A stretch of 64,000 nt of DNA from contig JABAKD010000028.1 in the NCBI GenBank assembly GCA_012845835.1, forward strand, positions 11,871,241 through 11,935,240. Reading direction: 5' to 3'. Numbering within the stretch: position 1 is the stretch's first letter; every line of letters begins with the position of its first letter. A program made the position numbers and the translations under genes. Source of the stretch: Undaria pinnatifida. Its lineage: Eukaryota > Sar > Phaeophyceae > Laminariales > Alariaceae. The notes beneath the pieces are model-generated. The model searched no databases, was not told the origin of the DNA, and saw only the letters and a program-made list of their open reading frames with translations. Shown one piece after another: positions 22,798 to 34,319 of the stretch.

Positions 22798-23162
22798 AGT
22801 GGGGTATTAGTCCGTTTGACCACTTGCAAAAGGTTAACCAATAGCTTACCCAAACTAAGCCTTATAACACTCTCCCCCCCTGAAACGGCGGGATAGCAGG
22901 TCGGTCGGCCGGATATACGGCGGACCTCTGTCAATATCCAAGCCGTTTCATTTCCTGGGGATACCGGGGAGAGTATTTTTCAAGTTCGCCATGGGGAAAT
23001 CTGAAAAAGTTTATTATGGTGGATGTGGGGATCGAACCCACGACCCAAAACCCATGGTCTGTCGACGACGCCATTTGTTAATGAATTAAGTGGGGTATTA
23101 GTCCGTTTGACCACTTGCAAAAGGTTAACCAATAGCTTACCCAAACTAAGCCTTATAACACT
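22798..23162 (-). repeat. 74-bp perfect direct repeats flanking a tRNA-like Pol III-type unit
   Basis: 22798-22871 and 23089-23162 are identical over 74 bp. On the minus strand the right copy contains an A-box-like GGCTTAGTTTGGGTAAGC, followed about 100 bp downstream by a B-box GGTTCGATCCC (23029-23039) and then a TTTTT stretch (23004-23008), a possible Pol III terminator. The T-arm and acceptor side (CCCCACATCCACC) look like the 3' half of a tRNA, but no matching 5' acceptor strand is present, so it is not an intact tRNA. It may be a tRNA-derived retroposon or pseudogene. Confidence 0.5.
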
Positions 23163-23406
23163 ACCTATCAATGGTAACTTATGGTATGTATGCTGTATGT
23201 ACCCTGGTATGAATTAATTGAAGATCATCTAGACCAATGTACGACGGTGTCACCTGAGCTATAGACAACCATTGGGGCCTTTTGTGTACACCTGCTGTTA
23301 ATCGAACAACCATGCCCGGCGATATATTATTACAGTATGTGATCAGCAGATTATAGAATACTATTAATAATAATACAATATGACAATTTTGAAGGTTGCA
23401 TATAGG

Positions 23407-23898
23407 TGTGAAGCAGTCGTGGTGCCGGATGGTGGGAGGGAAAGGACGCAGGGGTATCAGCTTCGCTTGGAGACAGCACCGGTTCTTCTTTGATGATTTC
23501 TTATTGCTGGCGTTGAGCTACTATGAGAAGCTCGAGAAGACAGGAAAGGGGAAGGAGTGAGAGCATGGGGGTGGGGTGAGGCTCACAGAGTTCGCTTCAC
23601 CCTCCAGCATTGCTGCTGTGCTCTCTTCTGGACCTTTACCTATGGAACGTACAAGGAACGTTCTCCTAGGTGTTCTATATTCCCATGAGCGCTTAACGCG
23701 CTTACTTCTACATATCTTGTCCAGAGGAGGACGTTCCATTCCCGAGAAGGTTCTTGTGGTATAAGCTAGCTTTTCTCTACGGGTTATCCGCTTCACTCAG
23801 AATATTCTGTTTAGGAGAATCTTCTTGTGGCCAATAGACCGTAACTCTGCGGACTATCTTACCGAATCTATTGCCCGCTATAACGACACTCCATTACA
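23407..23898. repeat. LTR (left) of the short LTR element
   Basis: 492 bp with TG...CA ends, same length as the right LTR. Confidence 0.85.
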
Positions 23899-24804
23899 TT
23901 CGCCCACCCTGAATAGTCGTATATGCAGACCTCAAGACGGTCGAAAGATGACGACAAAGTTCATCCTAAAAGACCGGGAAAGGGGGTCGAAGATGCGGTC
24001 ATTCGAAACAAACACATGAGGCCATAGATTCCCCCACACCTCGTAGGTAGGTATAGCACCGGTATTGTGCTACAAACGATCTCCTTTGTTCACTTTGCTT
24101 TCACACCAAACGTGTAGTACACTATCAGTACGTACAAGTCCTACGGTACGGGATGTCTCCTGGACGCTTTCATGTCACCGTACTCCTGTTTGAAACTGGC
24201 GATGAGGGAGATCCTCACGATCTGCGACGAGTCCGGAAAGCAATCATTTGGCACACCCCCGTGGGTTACGGGATGGCACAGAACTCTCCATAAACGCTTC
24301 CCAAAGGCCCTCGGGTATCCGCAGGTCATGGCGTCTCCCCTAACCCGCCTCATCGACGATTTCTACCTAAAACACTGCACACTGCAGAAAATTATGAATA
24401 CCGCTCTACCACCACGCCACAAGCGCCCTCTCCCCCTGCTCCGCTGGGCCAACACCCACCCTCACCGACTCCAGCCGGGTCTTCCCCACCGCAGATGGCA
24501 TCCACGAGAGAGACGCCAGCTATCAACGGCCAAGGATTTCATGCGACCTCTTCCGGCGGGCATATCACGTACTCCTCTTCACCACCACCCCCTGCGCAGC
24601 ACACCAACACGCGTGGCCCCGGCAATCGCGCGATGGGTTCCGCGTCAAACCCATTGATCATGAACGTAGCCGAGGCCGACCGTGACCCATTCTGCGAGGA
24701 CGAGTCCGAGTGGCCTCTCCGACACTACGAGGAGGTGTACATGGTCACGACAACGTTTAGTACGCAGGATCCTCCGCTGCACGGTCCTGCCGACGACGGC
24801 AAAT

Positions 24805-25296
24805 TGTGAAGGAGTCGTGGTGCCGGATGGTGGGAGGGAAAGGACGCAGGGGTATCAGCTTCGCTTGGAGACAGCACCGGTTCTTCTTTGATGATTTCTT
24901 ATTGCTGGCGTTGAGCTACTATGAGAAGCTCGAGAAGACAGGAAAGGGGAAGGAGTGAGAGCATGGGGGTGGGGTGAGGCTCACAGAGTTCGCTTCACCC
25001 TCCAGCATTGCTGCTGTGCTCTCTTCTGGACCTTTACCTATGGAACGTACAAGGAACGTTCTCCTAGGTGTTCTATATTCCCATGAGCGCTTAACGCGCT
25101 TACTTCTACATATCTTGTCCAGAGGAGGACGTTCCATTCCCGAGAAGGTTCTTGTGGTATAAGCTAGCTATTCTCTACGGGTTATCCGCTTCACTCAGAA
25201 TAATCTGTTTAAGAGAATCTTCTTGTGACCAATAGACCGTAACTCTGCGGACTATCTTACCGAATTTATTGCCCGCTATAACGACACTCCATTACA
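24805..25296. repeat. LTR (right) of the short LTR element
   Basis: 492 bp, about 99% identical to the left LTR and followed by the TAGG target duplication. Confidence 0.85.
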
Positions 25297-25321
25297 TAGG
25301 CCGACGGCGTTGTTGTTGTTG

Positions 25322-25962
25322 TTTTCTCACATTAACTCTTGTCAAAAAAATAGAGTCCGTGGTCAAAAAAAGGTGCTGGAGTCCTATTAATAGGAAGATC
25401 CGAAAAACCAAGTGAAATCAAAATTCGTCTGGGAAATACTACGCTTTCCCGCCTAAAAACGCACGATACGGAAAAAGGCGCACAAGTGAAAAGGTCCAAT
25501 CAATGTGCAAACTGAACTCACATGGCCGCGGGCATCCACTCAACTACAGGGCATAGAGTTCCCCCGTTCCCACAACTAACCAACTCGCGGCTACAAACTA
25601 CAGCGGTTGGGCTGCCTGCACCGCCGTACGAACCGCACGGTAATCGCGAGTATAGACGAACGCGCCTGCTGTCTGGAGTGCTGTCAGAGTGACGACCCGC
25701 GGGCATGCAGTGAAACAAGAGCAATGGAACCAAAAACCACAGTACAGATAACAATGATCGCCCCTCCTTCCCGACTTATTTGACAAGTTGCAGGCAGCTA
25801 CGACGCCCGTGCCTGAAAATTGAAAATTGCGGCGGGTCGTTCCCCGTGAAGGGTATACAACTCGTCTACAAACTCTACGAAAATCATTGACGTAAGTAAC
25901 ATGTTGTACTACTGCCTCGTAAAAATAACCCTAAAAAAAAAGACGATCGCTGCTCTCATGAT
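25322..25962 (-). repeat. Dispersed repeat W, copy 1
   Basis: The reverse complement matches 31840-32372 with indels; the copy here carries extra sequence near 25585-25690. One end (CTCACATTAACTC...GTCCGTGGTCA) is shared with repeat Y, which suggests a common retroposon end with a GTT/CAA tail. No coding capacity seen. Confidence 0.7.
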
Positions 25963-26073
25963 GCCCCGGTGGCGTATCACAGGTTATCCTCGAGCCTAGT
26001 ACATGCCAGTTTCTTGAGTTCGAGTCCCCCCGAGTGCATACTCTTTCGTATAAATTCGTAGGGACTTTTACTA
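25960..26073 (+). mobile_element. tRNA-derived SINE-1, 5' head only
   Basis: Carries the CCCCGGTGGCGTATC head, the B-box GTTCGAGTCC and the start of the body (AAATTCGTAGGGAC), then stops. The rest of the SINE is missing. Confidence 0.7.
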
Positions 26074-26204
26074 TACATACGTGGTATGTACCTGGTATTA
26101 ATAGTCGGTTTTCAGACGCGAGTGTTGAGACGTATGTACGTACCAGTATCGGCCTGGCACGTACGTCAGTTTTTTTTTTTTTTTTTCTACATCCCATTTA
26201 GTCT

Positions 26205-27690
26205 ATAGACATTACCTCTTCTTGGTCTCCCCCGAAATTCTTCCATGTTTCCTCGACTACGTTATTCTATCTTATTCCAGACCGCCCTTTGTTATTTTCT
26301 CCCATACAGCCCTACCAGGTATCAATTATGGCGGGTAACCTTTTTTCTGGCATATTCTTTACTTTATATCGTCATTTCAACTTTGTCACGTCTCTATTCG
26401 TTTTAAGTGGGTACATTCCTAGTTCTACTCTTAATGCCGTATTACTCGTCGTACTTAAGCATCTTAGTATCTTTTTAGCGGCTGTCATCTGCACTGTTTC
26501 CAGTTGTTTTACGAACTGCGCGTCCCCTTCCCATACTTCTCCTGCATAGTCTAACTTTGGTACAATCACATTAGTCAGAATACATCTTTTAATCCTAGTG
26601 TCAAGGTGCGCGTCTGTTACGATCGCGTCCATCTTGCCTACTTGTGATTTACCCTTTCCTATTACTTTCGCTATGTGTGCATCCCAAGAGCAGTCTTTTG
26701 AGATCTCTACGCCAAGGTACGTATACTGGGCTACGATCGGTAGGCCGTCTTCTCCCCACTTCCACTTGTATGTTACCGGATTCACCGTATCTTCGTTACA
26801 TACAACTACTGCGCATTTCACGTTCGCTGTCACTCTCCATCTCCTAGTGTACTCTACTGCCTTCTCTATCTGTTCCTGCAATCCTTCGGGTGTTTCTGAT
26901 ACCCCCACGAAATCATCCGCAACATCAACCCCGATACCGTATCTTCCCCCATCGTGACTCCTTTCTTTGCTACTTCGACTGCTACTATCATGTCCTTAAG
27001 GTATACCTTGAATAGTAGATTGGTTGATAGTGTACATCCAAATATCAACATATTTGGATATTTCCCCGTCCAGCATCACAGCACTTCTCGCACATTCCGT
27101 CATATTTTCCATCATTCTCCACATCTTTCCTCTGATCCCAATTTCCCACATATTGTTCCACAACCCCTTCCTCCATACTGTGTCATAGGCCTTCTGTACA
27201 TCTAGGAAGAAACAATACGTCGTTAGCCCGGCGTCTTTCCTACCTTGAATTGTCTCATTTAATGTGTACCCATGGTCTACGCAGCTATGGTTGGCCTTAA
27301 CCCTGCTTGCCCTTCGCTTATGTTTTTGCCCTTAAAATATTGTTTTGATTCTATCGTTCAAAAGTTGACAAAATGTTTCCGTACGGAGTTTAATAGCGTT
27401 ATCCCTAGGCAGTTCCCCGGGTCAGCCTTATCTCCTTTCTTGAATTAGTTTACTACTATTCCTTCTCTCCACCTCTTAGGTGCGTACCTCGTTTTTCCAT
27501 ATCCAATTATACCACATAACCACCATGGTAAGCATACCTTCTCTCCCCCGTACTTCATAAATCCATTAACTATTTTATTTGCTCCCCTGCTGCCTTTCTA
27601 TTCTTGAGTTTAGCTACACACTTCTTTACTTCTTTTGTGAACTCTCTCTGTAACCCGTCTGAGCCACAGTCTCCCCTTTCTGACGCGAGG
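26205..27690 (-). mobile_element. LINE fragment: reverse transcriptase domain
   Basis: Read on the minus strand, this shows LINE-type reverse transcriptase motifs in order: a GQAGLRPNHSC block, FLDVQKAYDTVWR (motif A, about 27174-27215), GCTLS...LFKVYL, a VADDF motif C at 26909-26920, then QYTYLGVEISKDCSW and a thumb-like segment ending near ELGMYPLKTNR. The frame shifts at least once between GCTLS and motif C, and both ends are cut: no endonuclease is visible upstream and the 3' part is replaced by an A-tract (T-run near 26170). So it is a dead internal fragment. LINE RTs copy their RNA onto nicked target DNA. The clade was not determined. Confidence 0.8.
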
Positions 27691-27699
27691 GAAGGGGGG

Positions 27700-28130
27700 G
27701 GAGAGTGTACTCAGTTTATGCGGGCCGCAGTCGTTTGCCCATAGACCCTCGCGTCCCTACTATGGCGGGATGGGGCCCCGCGAGTTTTCACCAACCAGGT
27801 AGGCATTGCTTGCACCAAGCGCGAAGCGCCGTGAGGTGTACGGCGAGTCGCATGAAGGGTGAACTGCATCCTTCCAAGAACCGATCGTAAGACGGATTTC
27901 GGCACCTTGTACCTACTTTATTGCTTACGAATTACCGCGCCAATGAGTAGCTTTGTTCTCTGGTGTGGCCACTCCAGAGACAGCGATGGGTATTACTATG
28001 TAGCTACCTCGTGGGTGCCTTACCATATTCACACTACGTGATGCGATCATTCCTCTTGTGCGGAGTCAGGGTTCTCCACCCCGCACAATATGATCTAACT
28101 CGACAAACATCATGGTGACCGCCAAAAAAA
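27700..28130 (-). repeat. Probable LINE 3' UTR block V, copy 1
   Basis: Matches the reverse complement of 33188-33604 over about 420 bp. In both places it lies downstream, in element sense, of the LINE C-terminal coding segment, separated by a poly-C start, so it is best read as the 3' untranslated region of the LINE. Confidence 0.65.
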
Positions 28131-28244
28131 AAGTAAAAAGAGGGAAGAGGGGGTGTAAAAGACGGATACGTCGCCGAAATGAATAGGAACCAGCTACTGC
28201 ACGCGAAATGCTAGTAGGTAATGGTGGTGGCGGCGGAGAAGCGG

Positions 28245-29105
28245 GGGGGGGGGGGGGGGGGGGGTACTCATTTGTTGCTTGCCTTAGTAATTCGACCATT
28301 GACCACGCATCCCTTTCGAGATGGAGAACCGTTCCTACTCCAAATAGAGACACCACCAACATTTGGGCGCTCATTGCGCTTCTTCCATATATTACATAGA
28401 AACTGTTTGCTTATCCTATCACCGTCCTGTTTCGCCGTCTGCGGCCACCATCTATCTCCTACGATAGCGATCGTTTTCTCGCTACTCTTTAGTCTACCAA
28501 ACCCTTCCATGTCACATACGCCTAATGTCCTCATCTCCTCCTCTTCTAACGCATCCCGTTCCTCCTTGTATATTTCACATTCCCCTACTATGTGAGTCCT
28601 GCTCTCTAATGTTGTGCCACACGGGCATAGCCACGTCCTCCTCCTTCCAACTACGGTACATGTATCGTATCTCTTTCGTATTTTCTGGTAGGTCCAGGTC
28701 CCCTGCACGAAATCGTAATTTCAGCTTTTTCGCGTAGTCCATTGGGCGGTGCAAATACGTTTTCATTCCAATATCTTCCCTCAACCCCCTGTATATCTCT
28801 AAGTGTTTCTCCTCTTTCACCTTATTTTTTAGCGCTTGCCTTTCGCTTTTTTCTAATATTTCTTTTACTTCTGTCTTGTACCCGCCAAACTTCTCCATAG
28901 CCAGTACCTCTTCTTGGTCTCCCTGCTAAATCCTTTCATATTTTCTCGACTACGTTATCCCATCTTATTCCAGCTCGGCCTTTTGTTATTTTCTCCCTTA
29001 CAGCCCTATCAACTGTGATGGCTGGCAACCTCTTTTCTGGCATATTCTGTACTTTATATTGCCATTACAACTTTCCCGCGTCTCTATTTGTTTTAGGTGG
29101 GAAGG
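28245..29105 (-). mobile_element. LINE fragment: C-terminal region with zinc-knuckle-like motif, 5'-truncated
   Basis: On the minus strand the start (29105-28907) overlaps in sequence the last part of the RT fragment at 26205-26410, so the two represent consecutive parts of one LINE family from separate insertions. Downstream come KFGGYKTEVKEIL, a CPCGTTLESRTHIVGEC motif (Cys-Cys-His-Cys type), a GDRWWPQTAKQDGD block and an end at NGRITKASNK followed by a stop. A run of about 20 C (minus strand; 28244-28264) follows the stop. The copy contains frame breaks. It joins repeat Z at 29108. Confidence 0.78.
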
Positions 29106-29107
29106 GC

Positions 29108-29556
29108 GGGGGGGGGGTTGAAATATCTAGTACTTGCAGCCTGCCTGATGAGCAATATGTTCGTGTAATATATGGAGATATGATTCGTGATTCACGTATG
29201 TACGAGCAATAATATAGGATACTTTGGTATTGCGAAATGAGTGCATTCTATTGGATGGTGTGTTGTTAGAATGTCAGCCACCCCGCTGGAAACATGCCCT
29301 TTATGGTTTGTTTAGTTCTGGGTTTATTCCGATGGGGTGCCTTTATTTCGGTCTTGTTCTTTTTGGGCGCCTTCTGGTCGATCGTGACTCACATGTCTTG
29401 GTGTTATGATAATATACTCGGATGCACGCCACGATAATGTGATAGATTATGATCAACACTGGAACTTATATTCTTCTCCCCTGCCACCGAGCAACCAAGG
29501 CTCACGCATGGGGTGGGCCACGCGAGCAAGCCGACCCTGAGCATGGGTAATCTCAT
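29108..29556 (+). repeat. Dispersed repeat Z, copy 2
   Basis: Shorter copy of 21696-22345, starting directly after a G-run at the truncated 5' end of the LINE fragment. Confidence 0.7.
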
Positions 29557-31839
29557 TACACCAGTGCGATGTTCATCTGGAACCGTGCTCGGGGAGGGCA
29601 ACGCGCTGGACCGGAGCTGATTCGCGACGCATTTCTCCCGAGCAGCTTCAGGAGCGTTTTTTTTTTCGTCAACGACCTCCACCCTACACGACAGTGACGG
29701 AACCCGCACGTACACCAGCAGCAACAGAGAGCAAGACCATCGAGACGCATCCTACGACAGCCAGAAACAGGAAGAGGCGAGAACAGTCGGGGATGGATGA
29801 CGTGAGCCAGAAGAGCCACGGTCCTTCACCTGCTAGCCACACGTCCTTGTACATGCTTGCATTGAGCGAGCGATTTCGGGGCTGACTTTTGAGCTTCAGT
29901 TACGAGCAGTTCTTCGCGACGATAATTGGGAATGGGAGATGACAGTGGAAGAACAGCCGCCGAAGCAATTGAGAATGAACGTGGAGCAGCATGCACGTAC
30001 ACAGCAGGGGATTTGGGGCAGGTCAGGGGAGGAAGCGAGCAGGACAAAACAAGGGAGGAGGGGGCCGCCCCTTCCCCGCCAGCACGAGCTTCGGCTCACA
30101 AAAGGCGCGTATTCGTTTGTCTTGATTTTTGTGTTGTTCCATGTTTTTCTGTAGAGTGGATTAATGTGTTGTCGTTATTGTGTGCGTATCGGTTGGTACG
30201 TACAGTTAGTAGTGTCGTTAGTTGCTGAGGAGTTCAAGTCGATTTTTCGTTTTTCAACGCACATACCTGGTATAATATTTACCTGGTATATAATAATACG
30301 GTATGATTCATTATTAGGGTCAGATGGAAGTTGGCACGACTTACTTGGTACTTCTGAGAAGGCGCTGGCTCATTGATAAATCAGTATTTATTTCATTTTT
30401 TGGAAGGTTTTATGGATTTTACGTATTGAAGCAGCAGCTCTGCTTTGTAGTTTCAATAGTCCAAGCGCTATTTGGTTGCATTTTGGAACGGGTCTGCCTG
30501 CGGTTCTATGAATCAATTGTTTTGGTGTGGACGGGTAGGGTATGGCTCACACCCTGCAAGATTGAGAAAGATGGTACGTTCACGCGTATTTCGTTCTGCC
30601 CAATTTTCTTCGCTTTGAGTCAAGCCATTTGGCGCGACAACTTGCAACGCCCAGGTGGATAAGGTGGAAAAGAGGACCCAGCCTCGGCCAGAAGACCAAG
30701 GAGGCGAAGGGAAGGTCGGCCTGGACGGCCGGGGTCAGTAGTACTAGAGAGGGCTGGGCGTAGTACGAGATGAAATGTGAATGGCTTTTCAACGGTGGTT
30801 CTATGTTTGACTATTTCTGTGGGGTTGTGTGCTTCTTGAGATGGTGCGCTGCTATATTCGATGCATCTGGCAACAGATTGTGGGATGCCATCCGACGAAA
30901 TGTTTCATTATTTCGAATGTGTGCTAAGTACGAGTATTAATATTGTAGGTTGGGTATATGTTGTAGCCCCTTCGTGACTGAGCTGATAGGTAACGTAAGA
31001 CCACATAAATGTAGCCCCCCGCCGCCATGAGACAGCAGATAATTAAGCAGCTATGCTACATGAATTGGCAGATGAGGTATCATGGCTGGTGGGAATTGCT
31101 ACCCCCACAAGGTATCTTTCATGATACTATTTGATTTGTCTCGAGGTTTAGCGAGCTTGTGTAATTTTCATTGAGGATGTCAGGTGTGTGATGAAGGCAT
31201 ACATGGTACACCTCCGTTGCCCTTGCCGCTTCGGCAAGGCATGCTGCGAGGCATGCCCTATCAGGCTTGTAGCGCGTGGGGAGGGTCTTTTCTGGCGAAT
31301 GTAAGGCCGGACTCATCCTCAAGCAGCGATACTTTCTCGCTGCTGCGTGTGGCCGCGAGGCTTAGGCGTGGCGGTAAAGCTGGGTCGAACGTGGTGCGTT
31401 AGGCATGGTCACCTACGATTCGCGCGTCTTGTTAAGTAGCAGCGGCGGAGCAGCAACGCTTAATCGGGGTGCTCGTGCGCGGAGGCAGGCGCCACCACGG
31501 GACAAACTACGCCGCAATGTCGGTTTGCGTGGAGGGAACTGCGCCGGCAGGAGGCTGGATTCGACGATGAAGGAGGAGGGCGACTGAGCGTCGACGGGCG
31601 GGGAAGAGACGGATTGGACTCTCCCTGAACAAGAATTTCGTTTTGCAGATCAGCACCGCAAGCTGCGAGGAGCATTTTTTTGCGGGGGTAAAGGAAGAAG
31701 GGGAACCGACCGGAATTGAGAGTCAACGAGAGCACGTGCGAAGGAGCGGGCCGCGTAAGCTAAGGCGATGAGGCGGCCACGAAGAACCACAGCAGGAGGA
31801 TGGCGCACGAAGACCCATGACCCGCACGCACACCATCAT
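29557..31839. other. No gene recognised (spacer of the inverted LINE pair)
   Basis: Several frames of 60-110 codons occur on both strands, but none shows a known motif or a splice chain. Two TACCTGGTA motifs lie at 30264 and 30280. The stretch near 31200-31830 is GC-rich and could hold an exon of an unknown gene; no support beyond composition. Confidence 0.35.
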
Positions 31840-32372
31840 CACGAGAGCAGCGGTCGTCTTTTTTCTGGAGTTTATACGAGGCTGCAGTACATGTTGCTTG
31901 CGTCACTGATTTTTGTAGAGTTGGTAGAGTTGTATAACCTTCATAGAGAACGACCCACCACAATTTTCAGGGACGGGTGTCGTAGCTGCGCTGCAACCTG
32001 TCAGGTAGTTCGGGAAGGCGTGGCGATCATTGATACTTGTATGGTGTCTTTTTGTTCGATTGCTCTTTTTTTCACTGCATGCCCGCGGGTCGTCACTCCA
32101 GACAGCAACCGCTGTTGTTTGTAGCCGCAAATCGGTTAGTTGTGGGAACGGGGGAACTCTATGCTGTAGTTGAGTGGATACCCGCGGCCATGTGAGTTCA
32201 GTTTGCACATTGGATCAGTTCACTTGTGCGCCTTCTCCGTATCGTGCGTTTTAGGTGGGAAAGCGTAGTATTTTCCCCGACGAGTTTTGATTTCATTTAG
32301 TTTTTCGGACCTTCCTAGGACTTCAGCACCTTTGTGTGACCACGGACTCTAATTTTTTTACAAGAGTTAGTC
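31840..32372 (+). repeat. Dispersed repeat W, copy 2 (inverted relative to copy 1)
   Basis: Reverse-complement match to 25322-25962. It ends within a few bases of the truncated 5' end of the following LINE fragment. Confidence 0.7.
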
Positions 32373-33012
32373 TAGAAAAGATTGGCGGGTACAAGACAGG
32401 AGTGATATAATAGAATAAGGGGAAAGACTAGTGCTAAGAAATAAGGTGGGGGAGGAGAAACACTTAGATATATACGGAGGGTTGAGGGAAGATATTGGAA
32501 TGAAAACGTATTTGCACCGCCCAATGGATACACGAAAAAAAATGAAACTGCGGTTTCGTGTAGGAAACCTGGACCTACCAGAAAAGACGAAAGAGATATA
32601 CCAGAAGTCGGGAGGAGGAGGACGTGGCTACACATTTGTGCCCGTGTGGCACAGCAATAAAGAGTGGGACTCACATAGTAGGAGAATGTGAAATATACAA
32701 GGAGAAACTGAATGTGTTAGAGGAGGAGATGAGGAAATTAGACGACTGTGACATGGAAGAATTTGGTAGACTAGAGAGTAGCGACAAAACGATCGCTATC
32801 CTCGGAGATAGATGGTGGCCACAGACGGCGAAACAGGACGGGGATAGGATAAGCAAGCAGTTTTCATGTAATATATAGCAAAAGCGTAGGAGTAGCGAGC
32901 GCCCAAATGTTGGAGGTGTCTCTATTAGGAGTAGGAACGGTGCTCCGTCTCGAAAGGGATGAGTGGTCAGTGGTCAAATGACTAAGGCAAGCAACAAATG
33001 AGTACGCCCCCC
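32373..33012 (+). mobile_element. LINE fragment: C-terminal region, 5'-truncated, plus orientation
   Basis: Same family as 28245-29105 but on the opposite strand: a KIGGYKT-like start, NKVGEEKHLDIYGGLRED, a zinc-knuckle-like region with first cysteines near 32640, HIVGECEIYKEKLN, and GDRWWPQTAKQDGDRISKQF. Several frame breaks. The coding end runs into a C-tract near 33005, as in the other copy. Confidence 0.75.
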
Positions 33013-33187
33013 CCAAAAACAAATATATATATATATATATTTAGGGTTAGCCTCGGTTGGCACCGACGCTGTAAAACATTATATGTATATTGGGGTTGAC
33101 ATTGGTCGGTAACGACGCTGTAAAACATGCCAATCACTGCGTGAGCTAGGCAACCAGGGTACCGTTTTGTTTTTGCTTTGTTTTTTT
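33013..33187. repeat. AT microsatellite and short duplication
   Basis: An (AT)n run at about 33023-33041 is followed by two copies of a GACGCTGTAAAACAT segment (near 33065 and 33113) spaced about 48 bp apart. Confidence 0.6.
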
Positions 33188-33604
33188 GGCGGTCACCAGG
33201 ATGGTTATCGAGTAAGATCATATTGTGCGGGGTGGAGTGCCCTAACTCCGCACAAGGGGAATGATCGCATCACGTAGTGTGAACATGGGAAGGCACCTAC
33301 GAGGCAGTTACATAGTAACACCCATTGCTGTCTCCGCAGTGGCCACACCAGAAAACAAAGCATAACTCATTGGCGCTGTCATCCATAAGCAATAAAGTAG
33401 ACACAAGGTGCCGAAGTCCGTCTTATGAGCGGTTCTTGGAAGGATGCAGTTCACCCTGCATGCGACTCGCCGAACACCTCACGGAGCTTCGCGCTTGGTG
33501 CAAGCAATGTCTGCCTGGTTGATGAAAACTCGACGTGCTCCGTTCTGGTATAGTAGGGATGCGAGGGTCTATGGTCATACGACTACGGCCATGCACAAAC
33601 TGAG
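33188..33604 (+). repeat. Probable LINE 3' UTR block V, copy 2
   Basis: Reverse-complement match to 27700-28130, ending at a run of 16 or so C at 33613-33630. Confidence 0.65.
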
Positions 33605-33910
33605 CACACCGCCACCCCCCCCCCCCCCCGCTCCGCACCACCAAAAATCAAAATCCGCCAGAGTTATTAACACTACCCGACAGGTGATATCATCTCTTTA
33701 CCTTTCAAGCCACGCATGCAGTAGCTCCACTTCGTTTACATGGTCTTCAAGTTTCAATTAACCCCCCTTCTCCGCCACCCCCCCCATCGCCGACTAGTAT
33801 TACGCGTGCCGTAAGCTCCTATTAATTTATGCGACCTATACCTCCTTTACCCGCCCCCCTCTCCTCACCGGTCATACGAATGCAAGATGTACATAATAAA
33901 CTGGTACATT

Positions 33911-34162
33911 CCACAGCCGTCAGCGTTTGTCCCCCTCAAAACCGAGTTTTATAGTTTCCGTGCACAGATTGATTAACATCACCCTATTGACCCTGGTACA
34001 AGCTACACTGTAGTTGCAAGGGGAGTCGCCGACCTATATCCTTAATGAGGACACACACCCAGCAATACGCGCGATCGGGGTATCATACATAGCTTGCAAA
34101 GATGAGTCGACGAACTCTTCGATCTCACAGCTGGAGTGCATTTTAATTGTTTATCGTAATAT
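33911..34162 (+). repeat. Dispersed repeat X, copy 2
   Basis: Nearly full-length match to 7953-8200, again downstream of a C-rich stretch (33613-33860). Confidence 0.75.
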
Positions 34163-34319
34163 AGTACTGCAATACGCCACGGGAAAACAATCGCATTGCT
34201 ACTACTACCGCTTCTGCTACTGCCGCAGCGGTATATTTACTAGTTATTGCTACTTATTGGTCGCAAGCCAGGAATATTCCAGTCCGCGGTGCGCAGGTCT
34301 AACGCGCCAACCAATCAGC

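Larger units (their letters stand above)
23407..25296. mobile_element. Short LTR retrotransposon (non-autonomous, TRIM/LARD-like), apparently recent
   Basis: Two 492-bp long terminal repeats (23407-23898 and 24805-25296), each beginning TG and ending CA, flank an internal region of about 900 bp. The 4-bp target duplication TAGG is present at 23403-23406 and 25297-25300. The LTRs are about 99% identical, so the insertion is young. No reverse transcriptase or integrase is recognisable in the internal region, so the element must depend on others. Its structure (LTRs and target duplication) looks whole. Orientation is not determined. Treated as a fossil. Confidence 0.85.

Noticed and set aside
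23016-23162. Intact intron-containing tRNA gene
   Set aside because: A-box-like, B-box and terminator are present, but no 5' acceptor strand pairs with the 3' end, so a functional tRNA is not supported.
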